Assembly (NCBI RefSeq): GCF_030062585.1
Contig: NZ_CP071935.1
Span: 434,001 to 498,000, forward strand
Reading direction: 5' to 3'
Source: Helicobacter pylori
GTDB taxonomy: Bacteria > Campylobacterota > Campylobacteria > Campylobacterales > Helicobacteraceae
DNA: 64,000 nt
Shown: one piece after another, positions 7,894 through 16,547 of the stretch
Layout: the number at the start of each line of letters is the position of its first letter
Position numbering within the stretch: position 1 is the first letter of the stretch
Translations under genes and position numbers: made by a program
Notes under the pieces: generated by a model
Seen by the model: the letters and a program-made list of their open reading frames with translations, nothing else
Databases searched by the model: none
What the model was told of the DNA's origin: nothing

Positions 7894-10242
7894 ATGAAAT
7901 GTTCGCATTGCCAGTTGGAGTTTAAAGAAAGTGAGCTTTTTAAAGAGGTGATCAATCACAAGGAATTGCATTTTTGCTGCACAGGGTGCGCTAGGGTGTA
8001 TGCGTTATTGTTGGATTTGAATTTAGAGAGCTTTTATGACAAGTTAAACGATTCCACTCTAGCCCCCGTAACGCCCCAAGATCCAATGAATATTTTAGAA
8101 TTAGAACAAGCCCTTGAAGAAAACAATAAGGGCGAATTAATCCTTAATCTTTTGCTAGAAAAAACGCATTGCAACGCTTGCTTGTGGCTCAATCAAAAGG
8201 TTTTAGAGCGCTTAAAGGGGGTTAAAAAAGTGAGCGTGAATTTCACCACCCACCACTTGCAAATCGTGTTTGAGAAGTCCTTAAACCCTAAAAAGATTGT
8301 TCAAAAAATTGAGAGTTTGGGCTATGGGGCTAAAATTTATAACGCACAAAATTACACCCTAAAAGCCCAAAAAGAGCAGCGTTCCTACTTGCTCACTTTG
8401 AGCGTGGGGTTTTTTGCCACCATGAATTTGATGTTTATTGCCATTGCCAAGTATGCGAGTTATGGTAGCGCGAGTTATGGCGGCATGGATAAGCTCATGC
8501 AAAGGAATTTGGATCTCGTATCGCTCTTTTTAAGCTTGTTAGTGTTAGTGGTGGTGGGGCGTTTTTTCATTAAGGGGGCGTTTTATGGGCTAAAAAATGG
8601 CGTTTTGGGCATGGATTTGAGCGTGTCTTTTGGGGCGTTGTCGGCGTTTGTTTATTCCCTTTATGCGATGTTGGTGTCTCAAGAGACTTATTTTGAAGCG
8701 AGCAGCACGATTTTAACGCTTGTTTTTGGCTCTAAGTTTTTGGAATTAAAAGCCAGGCTGTTTGCGAATGAAAAATGTCTGGCCTTAGAATCGCATGAGA
8801 TCCATAGCGTGATTATTGTAGAAAATGGCAAACAGATAGAAAAACACCCTAAAGATGTGGCGATAGGCTCTGTTGTTTGGGTGCCAAGCGGGGCTAAAAT
8901 CGCACTAGATGGCGTGCTTTTAAATAACGCGAGCGTGGATGCGTCTTTGATCAGTGGGGAGTTTAAGCCTTTGGAATTGGGGGTTAATGATCCAATTTTA
9001 GGGGGTTATGTGAACGTGGGCGTGCCTTTTAGCTATCAAGTGAGCGCTACTTTTCAAAACTCACGCCTTTCTAGTTTGTTAGAAACTTTAAAAAAGAGTT
9101 TTTTAGAAAAGCCCTTAATTGAGAGCAGCGCGAATCAAATTGCGGATATTTTTTCTAAAGCGGTGTTGTTTTTAGCCTTTGTGAGCTTTTTATTGTGGCA
9201 ATTTGGTTTGGGGGGTAATTTTGAAAAAGCTTTAATGGTGTGTATTAGCGTGTTAGTCATAAGCTGCCCTTGCGCGTTCGCTTTAGCCACGCCCATTGCG
9301 TTAGTGATAGGGGTGTTTAAAAACCCTTTGATCGTGTTTAAAGAAGCGTTATTTTTAGAAACTCTGGCTAAAGTGAAAAAAATCTTTATAGACAAAACCG
9401 GCACTCTCACGCAAAAAGAAGTCCTTTTAAAAGAAAAAATCATTTACGAAGAATTTGATGAAAGGCTTTTAAAGAGCCTTTTAAAAACTAGGGAGCATTT
9501 AGTCCATAGCGCGATTCTTAAATCATTACATGGCGATGAGGTTGATTTAGAGAAGATAGAGTTTTTCGCTCATGGCTTAAAAGCGAGCTATCAAAACGAA
9601 ACCTTGCTAGTGGGGAGTTTGAAATTTTTAAACGCTATGGGGGTTGGTATAAAGGCTAAAGAGAGTGCTAATATCATGGTAGGCTTTGCGAAAAACAAGA
9701 CTTTATGCGCGTTATTCATTTTAGAAGAGCGTTTGAAAGCTAACGCTAAAGAAGTTATTCAGGCTTTACAAAATCAAGGCTTAGAATTAGAAATTTTAAG
9801 CGGGGATAATGAAAGATCGGTTAAGGAGTGCGCGAAAAAATTAGGGATTTCTAAGTATCATGCCCATTTGACCCCTGAAGATAAGGCTCAAATCATCAGC
9901 TCTTATAAGGGCGTGTGCGCGATGGTAGGCGATGGCAATAATGACGCGCTAGCCTTAAAAAAAGCGAGCGTTTCTTTGGGGTTTGAAAAAAGCGCTTTGA
10001 GTAAAAGCGCATGCGATATTTTGCTTTTAGAAGAGGATTTGAGTTTGCTAGAAAAAGCGTTTCATAACGCTCAAAAAGTCTATCAAGTGGTGCTGCAAAA
10101 CATTGTTTTGAGCTTGATTTATAACGCTATTTTAATCCCGGTCGCTATGCTAGGATACATCAACCCTTTAATAGCGAGTTTGAGCATGAGTGCTAGCTCG
10201 CTCTTAGTGGTTTTAAATTCTTTGAGGTTGAAACGCTCTTAA
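7894..10242 (+). CDS. ccoI: Copper P1B-type ATPase for cbb3 oxidase assembly (CcoI/FixI)
   Basis: 782 residues. Inner membrane ATPase that moves copper for cytochrome oxidase assembly. The N-terminus has a cysteine-rich metal site (C3, C6, C28, C29, C32) typical of FixI rather than of CopA. An HMA-like domain follows with C93 and C96 (THCNACLW). Then come eight predicted helices, the CPC transport motif near residue 457 (CPCAFALATP), the phosphorylation Asp500 in DKTGTLT, and the hinge motif GDGNNDALAL. The CC-x2-C N-terminal site and the ccoG neighbour favour CcoI over a detoxifying exporter. Convergent with the next gene, with overlapping stop codons. Confidence 0.88.
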   Translation: MKCSHCQLEFKESELFKEVINHKELHFCCTGCARVYALLLDLNLESFYDKLNDSTLAPVTPQDPMNILELEQALEENNKGELILNLLLEKTHCNACLWLNQKVLERLKGVKKVSVNFTTHHLQIVFEKSLNPKKIVQKIESLGYGAKIYNAQNYTLKAQKEQRSYLLTLSVGFFATMNLMFIAIAKYASYGSASYGGMDKLMQRNLDLVSLFLSLLVLVVVGRFFIKGAFYGLKNGVLGMDLSVSFGALSAFVYSLYAMLVSQETYFEASSTILTLVFGSKFLELKARLFANEKCLALESHEIHSVIIVENGKQIEKHPKDVAIGSVVWVPSGAKIALDGVLLNNASVDASLISGEFKPLELGVNDPILGGYVNVGVPFSYQVSATFQNSRLSSLLETLKKSFLEKPLIESSANQIADIFSKAVLFLAFVSFLLWQFGLGGNFEKALMVCISVLVISCPCAFALATPIALVIGVFKNPLIVFKEALFLETLAKVKKIFIDKTGTLTQKEVLLKEKIIYEEFDERLLKSLLKTREHLVHSAILKSLHGDEVDLEKIEFFAHGLKASYQNETLLVGSLKFLNAMGVGIKAKESANIMVGFAKNKTLCALFILEERLKANAKEVIQALQNQGLELEILSGDNERSVKECAKKLGISKYHAHLTPEDKAQIISSYKGVCAMVGDGNNDALALKKASVSLGFEKSALSKSACDILLLEEDLSLLEKAFHNAQKVYQVVLQNIVLSLIYNAILIPVAMLGYINPLIASLSMSASSLLVVLNSLRLKRS

Positions 10243-10676
10243 ACAAACCACATTGTTTTGGCTAAAATAGCGATTAAAAAGCCAAAAGTTAGAGCGATAG
10301 GGTGGATATATTTACCAATAGGGTTTTTCTTACCCAAAAACTTACATAATAAAGAAAAAAGCACCAAAAGAAAAATGCTTAACGCTAAGATCACTTTAAG
10401 CATGAGTATTTTTTGAAAAGGGGTTTCACACCAGCCTTTATCGCCCCCCATGTATTGACTAAGCATCATGCCCCCTGTTAAAACAAGCCCTAAAACGCAT
10501 AAGGGCATGATTTTGATCGCTCTTTGAGTGATTCCTGTATTCGCTTTATTGGCAAACTCTTCGCCAAACATTTTCTTCACATTGGGGAAAATTACTCCAT
10601 CAAAAAACAAGTAGCCAATAAAAATAATGGCGCACAATAAATGAACAACCAACACATAAGGATAAATCGCATCCAT
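10239..10676 (-). CDS. CopD/DUF2269-like integral membrane protein
   Basis: 145 residues with four strongly hydrophobic segments. It begins YPYVLVVHLLCAIIFIGYLFFDGVIFP, with conserved His in helix 1 and a helix-3 segment PLCVLGLVLTGGMMLSQYM. This resembles small copper-resistance CopD-like or DUF2269 membrane proteins and is distantly like HemJ. The exact role is unknown. It is convergent with ccoI (stops overlap by four bases) and diverges from the Hor-type gene. A link to copper or haem is a guess from family and neighbourhood only. Confidence 0.6.
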   Translation of the reverse strand: MDAIYPYVLVVHLLCAIIFIGYLFFDGVIFPNVKKMFGEEFANKANTGITQRAIKIMPLCVLGLVLTGGMMLSQYMGGDKGWCETPFQKILMLKVILALSIFLLVLFSLLCKFLGKKNPIGKYIHPIALTFGFLIAILAKTMWFV

Positions 10677-10782
10677 TTAAAATCCTTTATTCATGGGAAA
10701 ATTAAAGAGTTTTTAATCTACTACAAAAGGTTTTTATTGTCAAGTATCCCACTATTATGGGAATTTTATGGGTGGTTTTTGT

Positions 10783-10812
10783 TTGACTTTTAAGATTGCA
10801 ATTAGCTATAAT
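10783..10812 (+). promoter_or_regulatory. Promoter of the Hor-type outer membrane protein gene
   Basis: TTGACT at 10783-10788 and TATAAT at 10807-10812 are separated by 18 bases, close to the housekeeping-sigma ideal. About 40 bases separate the -10 box from the GTG start. Just upstream, CCCA-N6-TGGG (10748-10761) is a small dyad that could bind a regulator. Confidence 0.6.
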
Positions 10813-10854
10813 AAAATAATTAAAAAAGTAACACTTAAGCGGAGACCCTAGAGA

Positions 10855-12021
10855 GTGGTGTTCAATTTTATGACAAAGAAGAAAAATAGAATGCAAGATT
10901 GCAAAATGGTTTGTAAAAATTTTAATCGTAAGGAATCTGTTTTGATAGCTCAATCTTTAGATATTTCTAAAAAAGGCTCGGTAATTTTAGGCGCTCTTTT
11001 GAGTTCGTTATGGCTGACAAACCCCTTAAATGCCCATGAAAAGAATGGCGCGTTTGTGGGGATTAGCTTGGAAGTGGGTAGGGCTGATCAAAAGACAAAC
11101 GCTTATAAAAACGGCGAGTTGTTTCAAGTGCCTTTTGGCGATGTTTCGGCTAATGATGATGGCAAAGTTCCTGACGGGCAGACCGGTGGCTGTCAGCCAG
11201 CTTCAGGGACGCCAGGAACGCCAGGCTATACTAAAGCTAACTGCGTGGTCAATTGGACTTCTCGCACCATGCTTAGCACCAATAAAAGCATTCCTGGCCG
11301 TAACCAGCCGATGTATGGACTAGGCGTGATGACAGGCTATAAGCATTTTATCGGTAAAAAAAGGTGGTTTGGGTTGCGCTATTATGGTTTTTTTGATTAC
11401 GGGCATACCAATTTCTCTAACTCCAGAGCCGCTAACGCTATATCGCCCTTTTATTTGAGCGATCAAAAAGCGGACATGTATACTTATGGTTTTGGCACAG
11501 ACATGCTTTTTAACATTATAGGCAAGCCTAAAGCCACGGCGGGGTTTTTTCTAGGCGTGAATTTTGCGGGTAACACTTGGACTAATAATCGTGTGGGGTA
11601 TTTTAAGGATGGGTATGTTTATGGCGTCAATACGGACGCTGACGCTTACATGACTAACGCTGATGGCACAATCACTTGCGGGGACACGACGCCGGCGAGT
11701 TGCAATGTGGGGATTAACCCTAATAGCGTCTATACCACAGGAAAATTAAACGCTAAGGTGAATCACACGATTTTCCAATTTTTAGTGAATGTGGGCATTA
11801 GAACCAATATTTTTGAACACCATGGCATTGAGTTTGGTATCAAAATCCCCACGCTCCCTAACCACTTTTTCAAAGGCTCTACTACTATAAGAGCGAAAAA
11901 ACAAGGCCCGCTAGAGAATGGGAACCCGACTACTATCACCGGAGCAGAAACCAATTTCAGCTTGACCCAAACCTTACGCCGTCAGTATTCTATGTATTTG
12001 CGTTATGTTTATACTTTTTAA
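10855..12021 (+). CDS. horK: Hor-family outer membrane protein
   Basis: 388 residues from a GTG start. The family signature is present: a signal sequence (GSVILGALLSSLWLTNPLNA, about residues 42-61), then NGAFVGISLEVG, GYKHFIGKKRWFGLRYYGFFDYGH, and a C-terminal strand ending LRYVYTF with a terminal Phe, as needed for Bam insertion. Two Cys pairs lie in the loops. With the GTG start the signal sequence is preceded by about 40 polar residues. An in-frame ATG at 10870 exists but has no better ribosome site; GGAG at 10841-10844 favours the GTG at 10855. The symbol is from memory of gene order (HP1501 position), less sure than the family. Confidence 0.82.
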   Translation: MVFNFMTKKKNRMQDCKMVCKNFNRKESVLIAQSLDISKKGSVILGALLSSLWLTNPLNAHEKNGAFVGISLEVGRADQKTNAYKNGELFQVPFGDVSANDDGKVPDGQTGGCQPASGTPGTPGYTKANCVVNWTSRTMLSTNKSIPGRNQPMYGLGVMTGYKHFIGKKRWFGLRYYGFFDYGHTNFSNSRAANAISPFYLSDQKADMYTYGFGTDMLFNIIGKPKATAGFFLGVNFAGNTWTNNRVGYFKDGYVYGVNTDADAYMTNADGTITCGDTTPASCNVGINPNSVYTTGKLNAKVNHTIFQFLVNVGIRTNIFEHHGIEFGIKIPTLPNHFFKGSTTIRAKKQGPLENGNPTTITGAETNFSLTQTLRRQYSMYLRYVYTF

Positions 12022-12039
12022 GTTTGGTAGGGTTTTGGG

Positions 12040-12061
12040 TAAGGCTTAGATAAGGCTTAGA
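12040..12061. repeat. Tandem 11-base repeat
   Basis: TAAGGCTTAGA occurs twice in direct succession (12040-12050 and 12051-12061), right after the Hor gene. Confidence 0.8.
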
Positions 12062-12063
12062 GA

Positions 12064-12089
12064 TGAAAGCTTGATGCTTTAAGCTTTCA
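12064..12089 (+). terminator. Hairpin after the Hor gene, terminator-like but without U-run
   Basis: TGAAAGCTT at 12064-12072 pairs with AAGCTTTCA at 12081-12089 around an 8-base loop: 9 perfect pairs. It lies 43 bases after the stop. No U-run follows on either strand, so Rho-independent termination is doubtful. Confidence 0.4.
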
Positions 12090-12125
12090 AGTTGCCATTG
12101 AGCTGTAGCCATTCTGCACTATTTT

Positions 12126-12293
12126 CTACTTTTTTGATAAATCTACCATTATACCATACAATGAGTCCTTATGCTGTTGTAGGGATATTTTAGCGTGTTC
12201 TAACTCTTCATCGCTAAATATATACTCATTGGAGTCAAATTTTTCTTTCAATTCTTTATTTTGATTGAGAGATAGCTTTGCAAAGAGTTCAAA
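12126..12293 (-). pseudogene. 3' remnant of an unknown gene
   Basis: The minus strand has 55 sense codons and a stop without any start codon near its upstream end. The reading is ELFAKLSLNQNKELKEKF... ending MVDLSKK. The composition (charged, helical) looks like real protein rather than a chance frame. An in-frame TAA at 12294-12296 blocks it upstream. It lies just downstream of the phospholipase-D-type nuclease gene on the same strand, so it may be the tail of a lost partner gene. I do not recognise the family. Confidence 0.45.
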
Positions 12294-12327
12294 TTAGACT
12301 AGGCTGGATTGTCTGAAATAAATACCT

Positions 12328-13242
12328 TTAGCGTCCTTTATACGAACGCCCTTTTGGTGTTAGAGCATAAAAACCTTTTTGCAATCTCTCAAAGAGTCCT
12401 AAACTTTGTTTTGAATGGCTATCTTTTTGATGGTGGTTGAGTTCGCCCCTAATGCTATTTTTAAAAGTATCGCTTTTGTATTTGTATCCCCACTCTTCTT
12501 TTTTTATTCTCTCTTCTAATGCCTGATAAATATCTTGTAATGCTACTTGTTTAACGCCTTTTTCCTCACAAGCGAAAATAAATTCCACTATCATTGCCTT
12601 GATAGAGGGGATAGTTCCAGGAAGCAATTTTTCTTGTTTTTCAATCTTTTTAATCTTTTCTTGAATGCTTTTATCTTTTGAGACTTTTTGTTCATTTTTA
12701 ATAATGGCGCTAAAAACTTCATTATAGCTTTCTAAATACTCTTCATTAGGAGTGAACAGACTATCTGCATATTTTATAGAATTGTAGATAGCGTTTAGTT
12801 GTGAGTAATATAATGGTTTCTTTTCTGTAAAAATGGTATTGACTTCAAAATTATTCTCCAACCCTCCTTTGGTTAAATTAGCGCTACCTATAATGGAAGT
12901 TTTTTCTTTTCCGTTGTCAAACATATAAATTTTAGGGTGGAATACAATATCTGTTTTGTTATTTTCTTTGTCGCCGTAGCAGTAAAATTTTAATTTTTTA
13001 TAAGTTTTATTTAAGTCTAGCAAAAATCGTATGGATTTTGAGTCGGTTGTTTTAAAATCAAGTCCTACAATAATCTCAAATTCTGCCCCCTTTTCTAAAG
13101 AATTGATCAAAGCATCTTGAATAATCTCAACCCCACTGTATTTTAAAAAAGCAACTGCAATATGAGTGTTTAAAGAATTCCTCAGTCCTTCGGTAATCAC
13201 TTTGGGATAATTGAGATTAGATAGGATTTGAACAGAACTCAC
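12328..13242 (-). CDS. Phospholipase-D-superfamily nuclease with C-terminal winged helix-like domain
   Basis: About 304 residues. The N-terminal half has one HKD active-site motif: His103-Pro-Lys105 (FHPKIYMFD), then IIGSANLTKGGLENNFEVN, with Asn123 and Glu residues after it. One such motif per chain implies a dimer, as in the Nuc, BfiI and NgoFVII group. The C-terminal part (about 205-300), with DIYQALEERI and SIRGELNHH then LFERLQKGFYALTPKG, looks like a winged helix of the kind attached to restriction enzymes. Residue numbers count from the TTG at 13245. The GTG at 13242 is better spaced (6 bases) from AAGG. The gene is more AT-rich than its neighbours. Likely a defence or DNA-processing nuclease; no methylase sits beside it. 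Confidence 0.65.
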   Translation of the reverse strand: MSSVQILSNLNYPKVITEGLRNSLNTHIAVAFLKYSGVEIIQDALINSLEKGAEFEIIVGLDFKTTDSKSIRFLLDLNKTYKKLKFYCYGDKENNKTDIVFHPKIYMFDNGKEKTSIIGSANLTKGGLENNFEVNTIFTEKKPLYYSQLNAIYNSIKYADSLFTPNEEYLESYNEVFSAIIKNEQKVSKDKSIQEKIKKIEKQEKLLPGTIPSIKAMIVEFIFACEEKGVKQVALQDIYQALEERIKKEEWGYKYKSDTFKNSIRGELNHHQKDSHSKQSLGLFERLQKGFYALTPKGRSYKGR

Positions 13243-13356
13243 CAAAAACCTTAATAATTCTTTAGGCTATTTTACAAGTCTTAAGTTAATGTTGCATTGT
13301 AGGTCTTTTAATTTAGATCTCTAATGAGAGCTTGAGTTGCTATAGGTTTATAAATC

Positions 13357-14424
13357 CTACAACCTCTTATTAAGCTTTTTAAAATACCAAAGACTGAGGG
13401 CTAAGAATACGAAAAAGGGCGATAGAACGCCTATTTCAGGAATGAGTATCCCTGAAATGCTGAACTTCCCTAAAGCAAAGAATAGCCCCCAAACAACGAG
13501 CGTGATAATGATAAACTTTAGCCCTAAAAGAGCCAGGTTTTCATAGCGGGCGAGACTGGGCGAAAAATAAGCGATTAAAACGCTTAAAAACGGCACAAAA
13601 AAGGGCAAAATCGCAAACACATACAAAAACGAGCGCACTTTTTTCGTGTCCGCATTTTGGCGCACTAAAGCATGCAAGGATAAAAGAGCGTCTGTGATAG
13701 AAACCGCAGGCTTGTTTTGATAAATGGTGTCTAAAACTTTGGGGCGGAAATTTTTGAGCGTTTTAAAGGTTTCTAAACGCGTGGTGTTTAAAGCGTTTGC
13801 ACCCAATTCAAAACTTAAGGGCATCTCATAGATAGTAGTGTCATGCAAGATCCAATACTTGTCTTCAAAAAAAGCTTCTTTAGCTTCAGCGTAAGATTCT
13901 AAAGTCTTATCTTTTAGGCGAAAAACCTTGATATTTTGGGCTTTTTGCAATAAGGGATTAATCTTATCAAAATACACGTAATCGTCATTATATTTCACTA
14001 ACAAATGCTCTGAAACGCTCAAAGAATTGTCTTTATAAATTAAATTTTGCGTTTTTTCTTCCATATACACAAAAGGAGTTGCGTTCAACCCCACATAAAC
14101 AGCCGTGAAAAACAGGCTAATCAAAAAAATAGGGCTTAAAATCTGGCATTTGGAAAAGCCAATGGAGAGCAGGGCGGTGTATTGGTTGGATTTAATGAAG
14201 GCGATATAAAATAAAACCATCGCCAAAAGCAAGGAAATGGGCAAGGTGTAATTGAGCGCGAATAAAATATCATAGGTGAAAAATAAAATGATCATGTTCG
14301 CAGAATCAGGCATTTTATCGGCGTATTTCAGGCTGTCAATGCCTACAAAAAACAATTCCAAAGCTAAAAGCACGATTAAAAAGTATTTGAAATAATACCA
14401 CCCCACAAATCTAAACAAACGCAC
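13357..14424 (-). CDS. lptG: LPS export permease, LptG/LptF family
   Basis: 355 residues. Inner membrane half of the LptB2FG transporter that extracts lipopolysaccharide. The architecture is three N-terminal membrane helices with a short polar start (MRLFRFVGWYYFKYFLIVLL), a periplasmic beta-jellyroll domain at about 125-265, and three C-terminal helices. The coupling-helix region ALLSIGFSKCQIL is typical of the family. F and G members look alike; the G label follows common annotation of this locus. It is the last gene of a minus-strand run behind pth, with 9 bases between. Confidence 0.85.
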   Translation of the reverse strand: MRLFRFVGWYYFKYFLIVLLALELFFVGIDSLKYADKMPDSANMIILFFTYDILFALNYTLPISLLLAMVLFYIAFIKSNQYTALLSIGFSKCQILSPIFLISLFFTAVYVGLNATPFVYMEEKTQNLIYKDNSLSVSEHLLVKYNDDYVYFDKINPLLQKAQNIKVFRLKDKTLESYAEAKEAFFEDKYWILHDTTIYEMPLSFELGANALNTTRLETFKTLKNFRPKVLDTIYQNKPAVSITDALLSLHALVRQNADTKKVRSFLYVFAILPFFVPFLSVLIAYFSPSLARYENLALLGLKFIIITLVVWGLFFALGKFSISGILIPEIGVLSPFFVFLALSLWYFKKLNKRL

Positions 14425-14433
14425 TTTAAACCC

Positions 14434-14994
14434 TTAACTTTCTATTTTTAAAGGTTTTTTAAGCGTGAAACGATTTTGCATAGCGTTAAAATCATGGCTT
14501 TCTATAAAAAATTTTAAGGCGTTTTTGGCATGTTCAAACGCAGCGTTTTTTAAAGGCTCTTCGTTTTTGTGGAATTTTGAAAGCACATGCTCAATCACAC
14601 CAATCCCTTTAGAAATCCCCACCCTCAAGCGATAATAAGAATTAGAACATAAGGCATCAATGGATTTTAGGCCATTATGCCCCCCATTCCCCCCACCCTT
14701 TTTAAACCTCACAACGCCTAAAGGTAGATCCAAGTCGTCATGGACAATTAAAAGCTCTTTGGGTTTGTAAAAATTTTTAGCACTTAAAACGCTCTCGCCG
14801 CTTAAATTCATGTAAGTTTGGGGCTTGAGTAAGATAAAATCCTTATAAACGCATAAATAAGCGTTGTGTTTGGGAGAAAAAGCGAAAGAAAGATTCAATT
14901 CGCTAACGAGCGAATCTAAAATATCAAAACCAGCGTTGTGTCTGGTGTGAGCGTAACGCAGAGTAGGGTTGCCTAAACCTACTAAAAGCGTCAT
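14434..14994 (-). CDS. pth: Peptidyl-tRNA hydrolase
   Basis: 186 residues. Recycles peptidyl-tRNA released from stalled ribosomes. The N-terminal signature [23 protein letters not shown] contains the catalytic His (about residue 19). [35 protein letters not shown] and GHNGLKSID follow, all with the expected Asn, Asp and His residues. It sits 9 bases behind rplY, with lptG 9 bases downstream: a translation-linked pair followed by an envelope gene. Confidence 0.96.
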   Translation of the reverse strand: MTLLVGLGNPTLRYAHTRHNAGFDILDSLVSELNLSFAFSPKHNAYLCVYKDFILLKPQTYMNLSGESVLSAKNFYKPKELLIVHDDLDLPLGVVRFKKGGGNGGHNGLKSIDALCSNSYYRLRVGISKGIGVIEHVLSKFHKNEEPLKNAAFEHAKNALKFFIESHDFNAMQNRFTLKKPLKIES

Positions 14995-15003
14995 AGCCTA
15001 AAA

Positions 15004-15540
15004 TCACTTCGCTTTAATCACACCGATCACAGCGATAGAATCATGATCTAAGATCTTCACATTCTCATGTTTTTCTAAATCGCGCACCAAAATAGACTCA
15101 TTCACATCTAAAGGGGCCACATCCACTAAATAGTGATCGGGCAAATGCTCTGGAGTGCATTCCACGCTGATACGCTTTTTAGAGAGCATTAAAATCCCTT
15201 TATTTTTCAAGCCCACTGGAGTGCCTTGGTGTTTAACAGGGACTTTAAACTTATACTTCACGCCCTTAGTAACAGCGAGTAAATCCACATGGATAAGCTC
15301 GTTAGTAACGGGGTTTTTTTGGTATTCTTGAACCACGACTTCAAAAGTCTTATCCCCTAATTTCACCGGAAAAATCAAATGCTTTTTTTCCTTAAGGTAT
15401 TTAATGAAAGGGTTTAATTTGAACGCGCCATTCACGTTTTCAATACCCTTTCCATAAACGTTTGCGATTAGATAGCCATCTTTTTTTAAAGCTTTAGCGT
15501 TAGCTTTAGTAATACTCTCTCTAATAACGCCTTCTAACAT
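15004..15540 (-). CDS. rplY: 50S ribosomal protein bL25 (long CTC-type)
   Basis: 178 residues, the two-domain form (general stress protein CTC) of the 5S-rRNA-binding protein L25. The N-terminal 5S-binding domain includes the start [31 protein letters not shown] and [23 protein letters not shown]. The C-terminal beta domain runs from about residue 95. It is followed by pth, the usual neighbour of this gene in many bacteria. A hairpin with a U-rich tail separates it from tal upstream. Confidence 0.94.
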   Translation of the reverse strand: MLEGVIRESITKANAKALKKDGYLIANVYGKGIENVNGAFKLNPFIKYLKEKKHLIFPVKLGDKTFEVVVQEYQKNPVTNELIHVDLLAVTKGVKYKFKVPVKHQGTPVGLKNKGILMLSKKRISVECTPEHLPDHYLVDVAPLDVNESILVRDLEKHENVKILDHDSIAVIGVIKAK

Positions 15541-15560
15541 GTCAATCCTTTAAAATAAAA

Positions 15561-15590
15561 TAAGGGCTTATTCTATCCAAAAAACCCTTA
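15561..15590 (-). terminator. Possible terminator or attenuator between tal and rplY
   Basis: On the minus strand TAAGGG (15590-15585) and CCCTTA (15566-15561) can pair across an 18-base loop. The RNA then reads UUUUAUUUU. The stem is short, so it may give only partial termination and separate the murE-tal part from rplY-pth-lptG. Confidence 0.35.
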
Positions 15591-15594
15591 AAAA

Positions 15595-16545
15595 TCAAAA
15601 ACTGCTTAAAAGCTTTTCAAAGGATTGTTTGAACGCTATCAAGCCTTCTTTAAGGAGTTTTTGGGCGGTGTTTTCTAAATCAATGTTGTGCGCTTTTAAT
15701 TCTTTTTTAAACGCTTCAATTTCTGTGATTTTTAAAGGGGTTTGATACTCGGTATTTGGGTCAAGCAAATAAGCGTTTAGGGCGTCTAGGGGGGCTGTGT
15801 TGATAGAGTTTTTAAAACACAGCGCTTTAATGTAGTAATCTTTAGCTAAAGCGTTGGATTTAACGCCGGTGGATGCAAAAAGGGTGCTTATCAGCTTATT
15901 AGCATGTTGGTTGATTTGATAATAACACTCCGTAGCGTTCATAATCCCGCTTTGAGCTTGCAAATTTTTTGGCGCTAAAGGGTCTATTTCTTTGTCAAAT
16001 CGTGAGACAAACACGCTGATGACCGCTCTTTTTTGCGCTTCTTTGGCTAAGATTTGAGCGATTTCGCCGGCAATTTTAGGCGAAAAGACTAAAGTTACAT
16101 TAATGGGGATAGAGGCTTGAGTTAAAGCGCTAATGACTTCAAAAGCGCTTTCACTCGCTGGGACTTTAATCATCACATTGGGGCGGTTTAATGCTTTGAA
16201 CAACCGCTTGGCTTCATCAATGCTTTTAATCGCATCGTCTTCTAAAAAAGGGTCAATTTCTAGGCTAATGTAGCCATTATTAGGGTCTTTTTCATACAAA
16301 GGCATTAACGCGCTAGAGGCTTGTACAATATCCTTTAGCGCCAGAGTTTCATAAATTTCTTTAGCTTTTTTGCCTTTGAGTTTAGCGATTTCATCTTGAT
16401 AAAACGCGCTTTTTGTGATCGCTTCATAAAACAAACTAGGGTTACTCGTCGCCCCGCAAATAGCCCCCTTATTAATGAGCTTTAAAAAATCGTTTTCTAA
16501 AAAATCCCTTTCTATAAAATCGCACCACAAACTAAATTCTTGCAT
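15595..16545 (-). CDS. tal: Transaldolase
   Basis: 316 residues. Transfers a dihydroxyacetone unit in the non-oxidative pentose phosphate pathway. Family features are [19 protein letters not shown] near the N-terminus, the Schiff-base lysine in [16 protein letters not shown], and INVTLVFSP after it. The Glu in ISLEIDP fits too. It resembles the long transaldolase of Campylobacterota, whose C-terminal part is divergent. The gene sits 2 bases downstream of murE on the same strand, suggesting co-transcription without functional kinship. Confidence 0.92.
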   Translation of the reverse strand: MQEFSLWCDFIERDFLENDFLKLINKGAICGATSNPSLFYEAITKSAFYQDEIAKLKGKKAKEIYETLALKDIVQASSALMPLYEKDPNNGYISLEIDPFLEDDAIKSIDEAKRLFKALNRPNVMIKVPASESAFEVISALTQASIPINVTLVFSPKIAGEIAQILAKEAQKRAVISVFVSRFDKEIDPLAPKNLQAQSGIMNATECYYQINQHANKLISTLFASTGVKSNALAKDYYIKALCFKNSINTAPLDALNAYLLDPNTEYQTPLKITEIEAFKKELKAHNIDLENTAQKLLKEGLIAFKQSFEKLLSSF

Positions 16546-16547
16546 GT

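Larger units (their letters stand above)
12022..12327. other. Gap between the Hor gene and the nuclease gene
   Basis: About 306 bases without an intact gene. It contains an 11-base tandem repeat, a 9-base-pair hairpin and a broken reading frame on the minus strand, each listed separately. Confidence 0.6.

Noticed and set aside
12126-13242. Toxin-antitoxin pair made of the nuclease and the small frame
   Set aside because: The small frame has no start codon and an in-frame stop at its upstream end; it cannot be an intact antitoxin.
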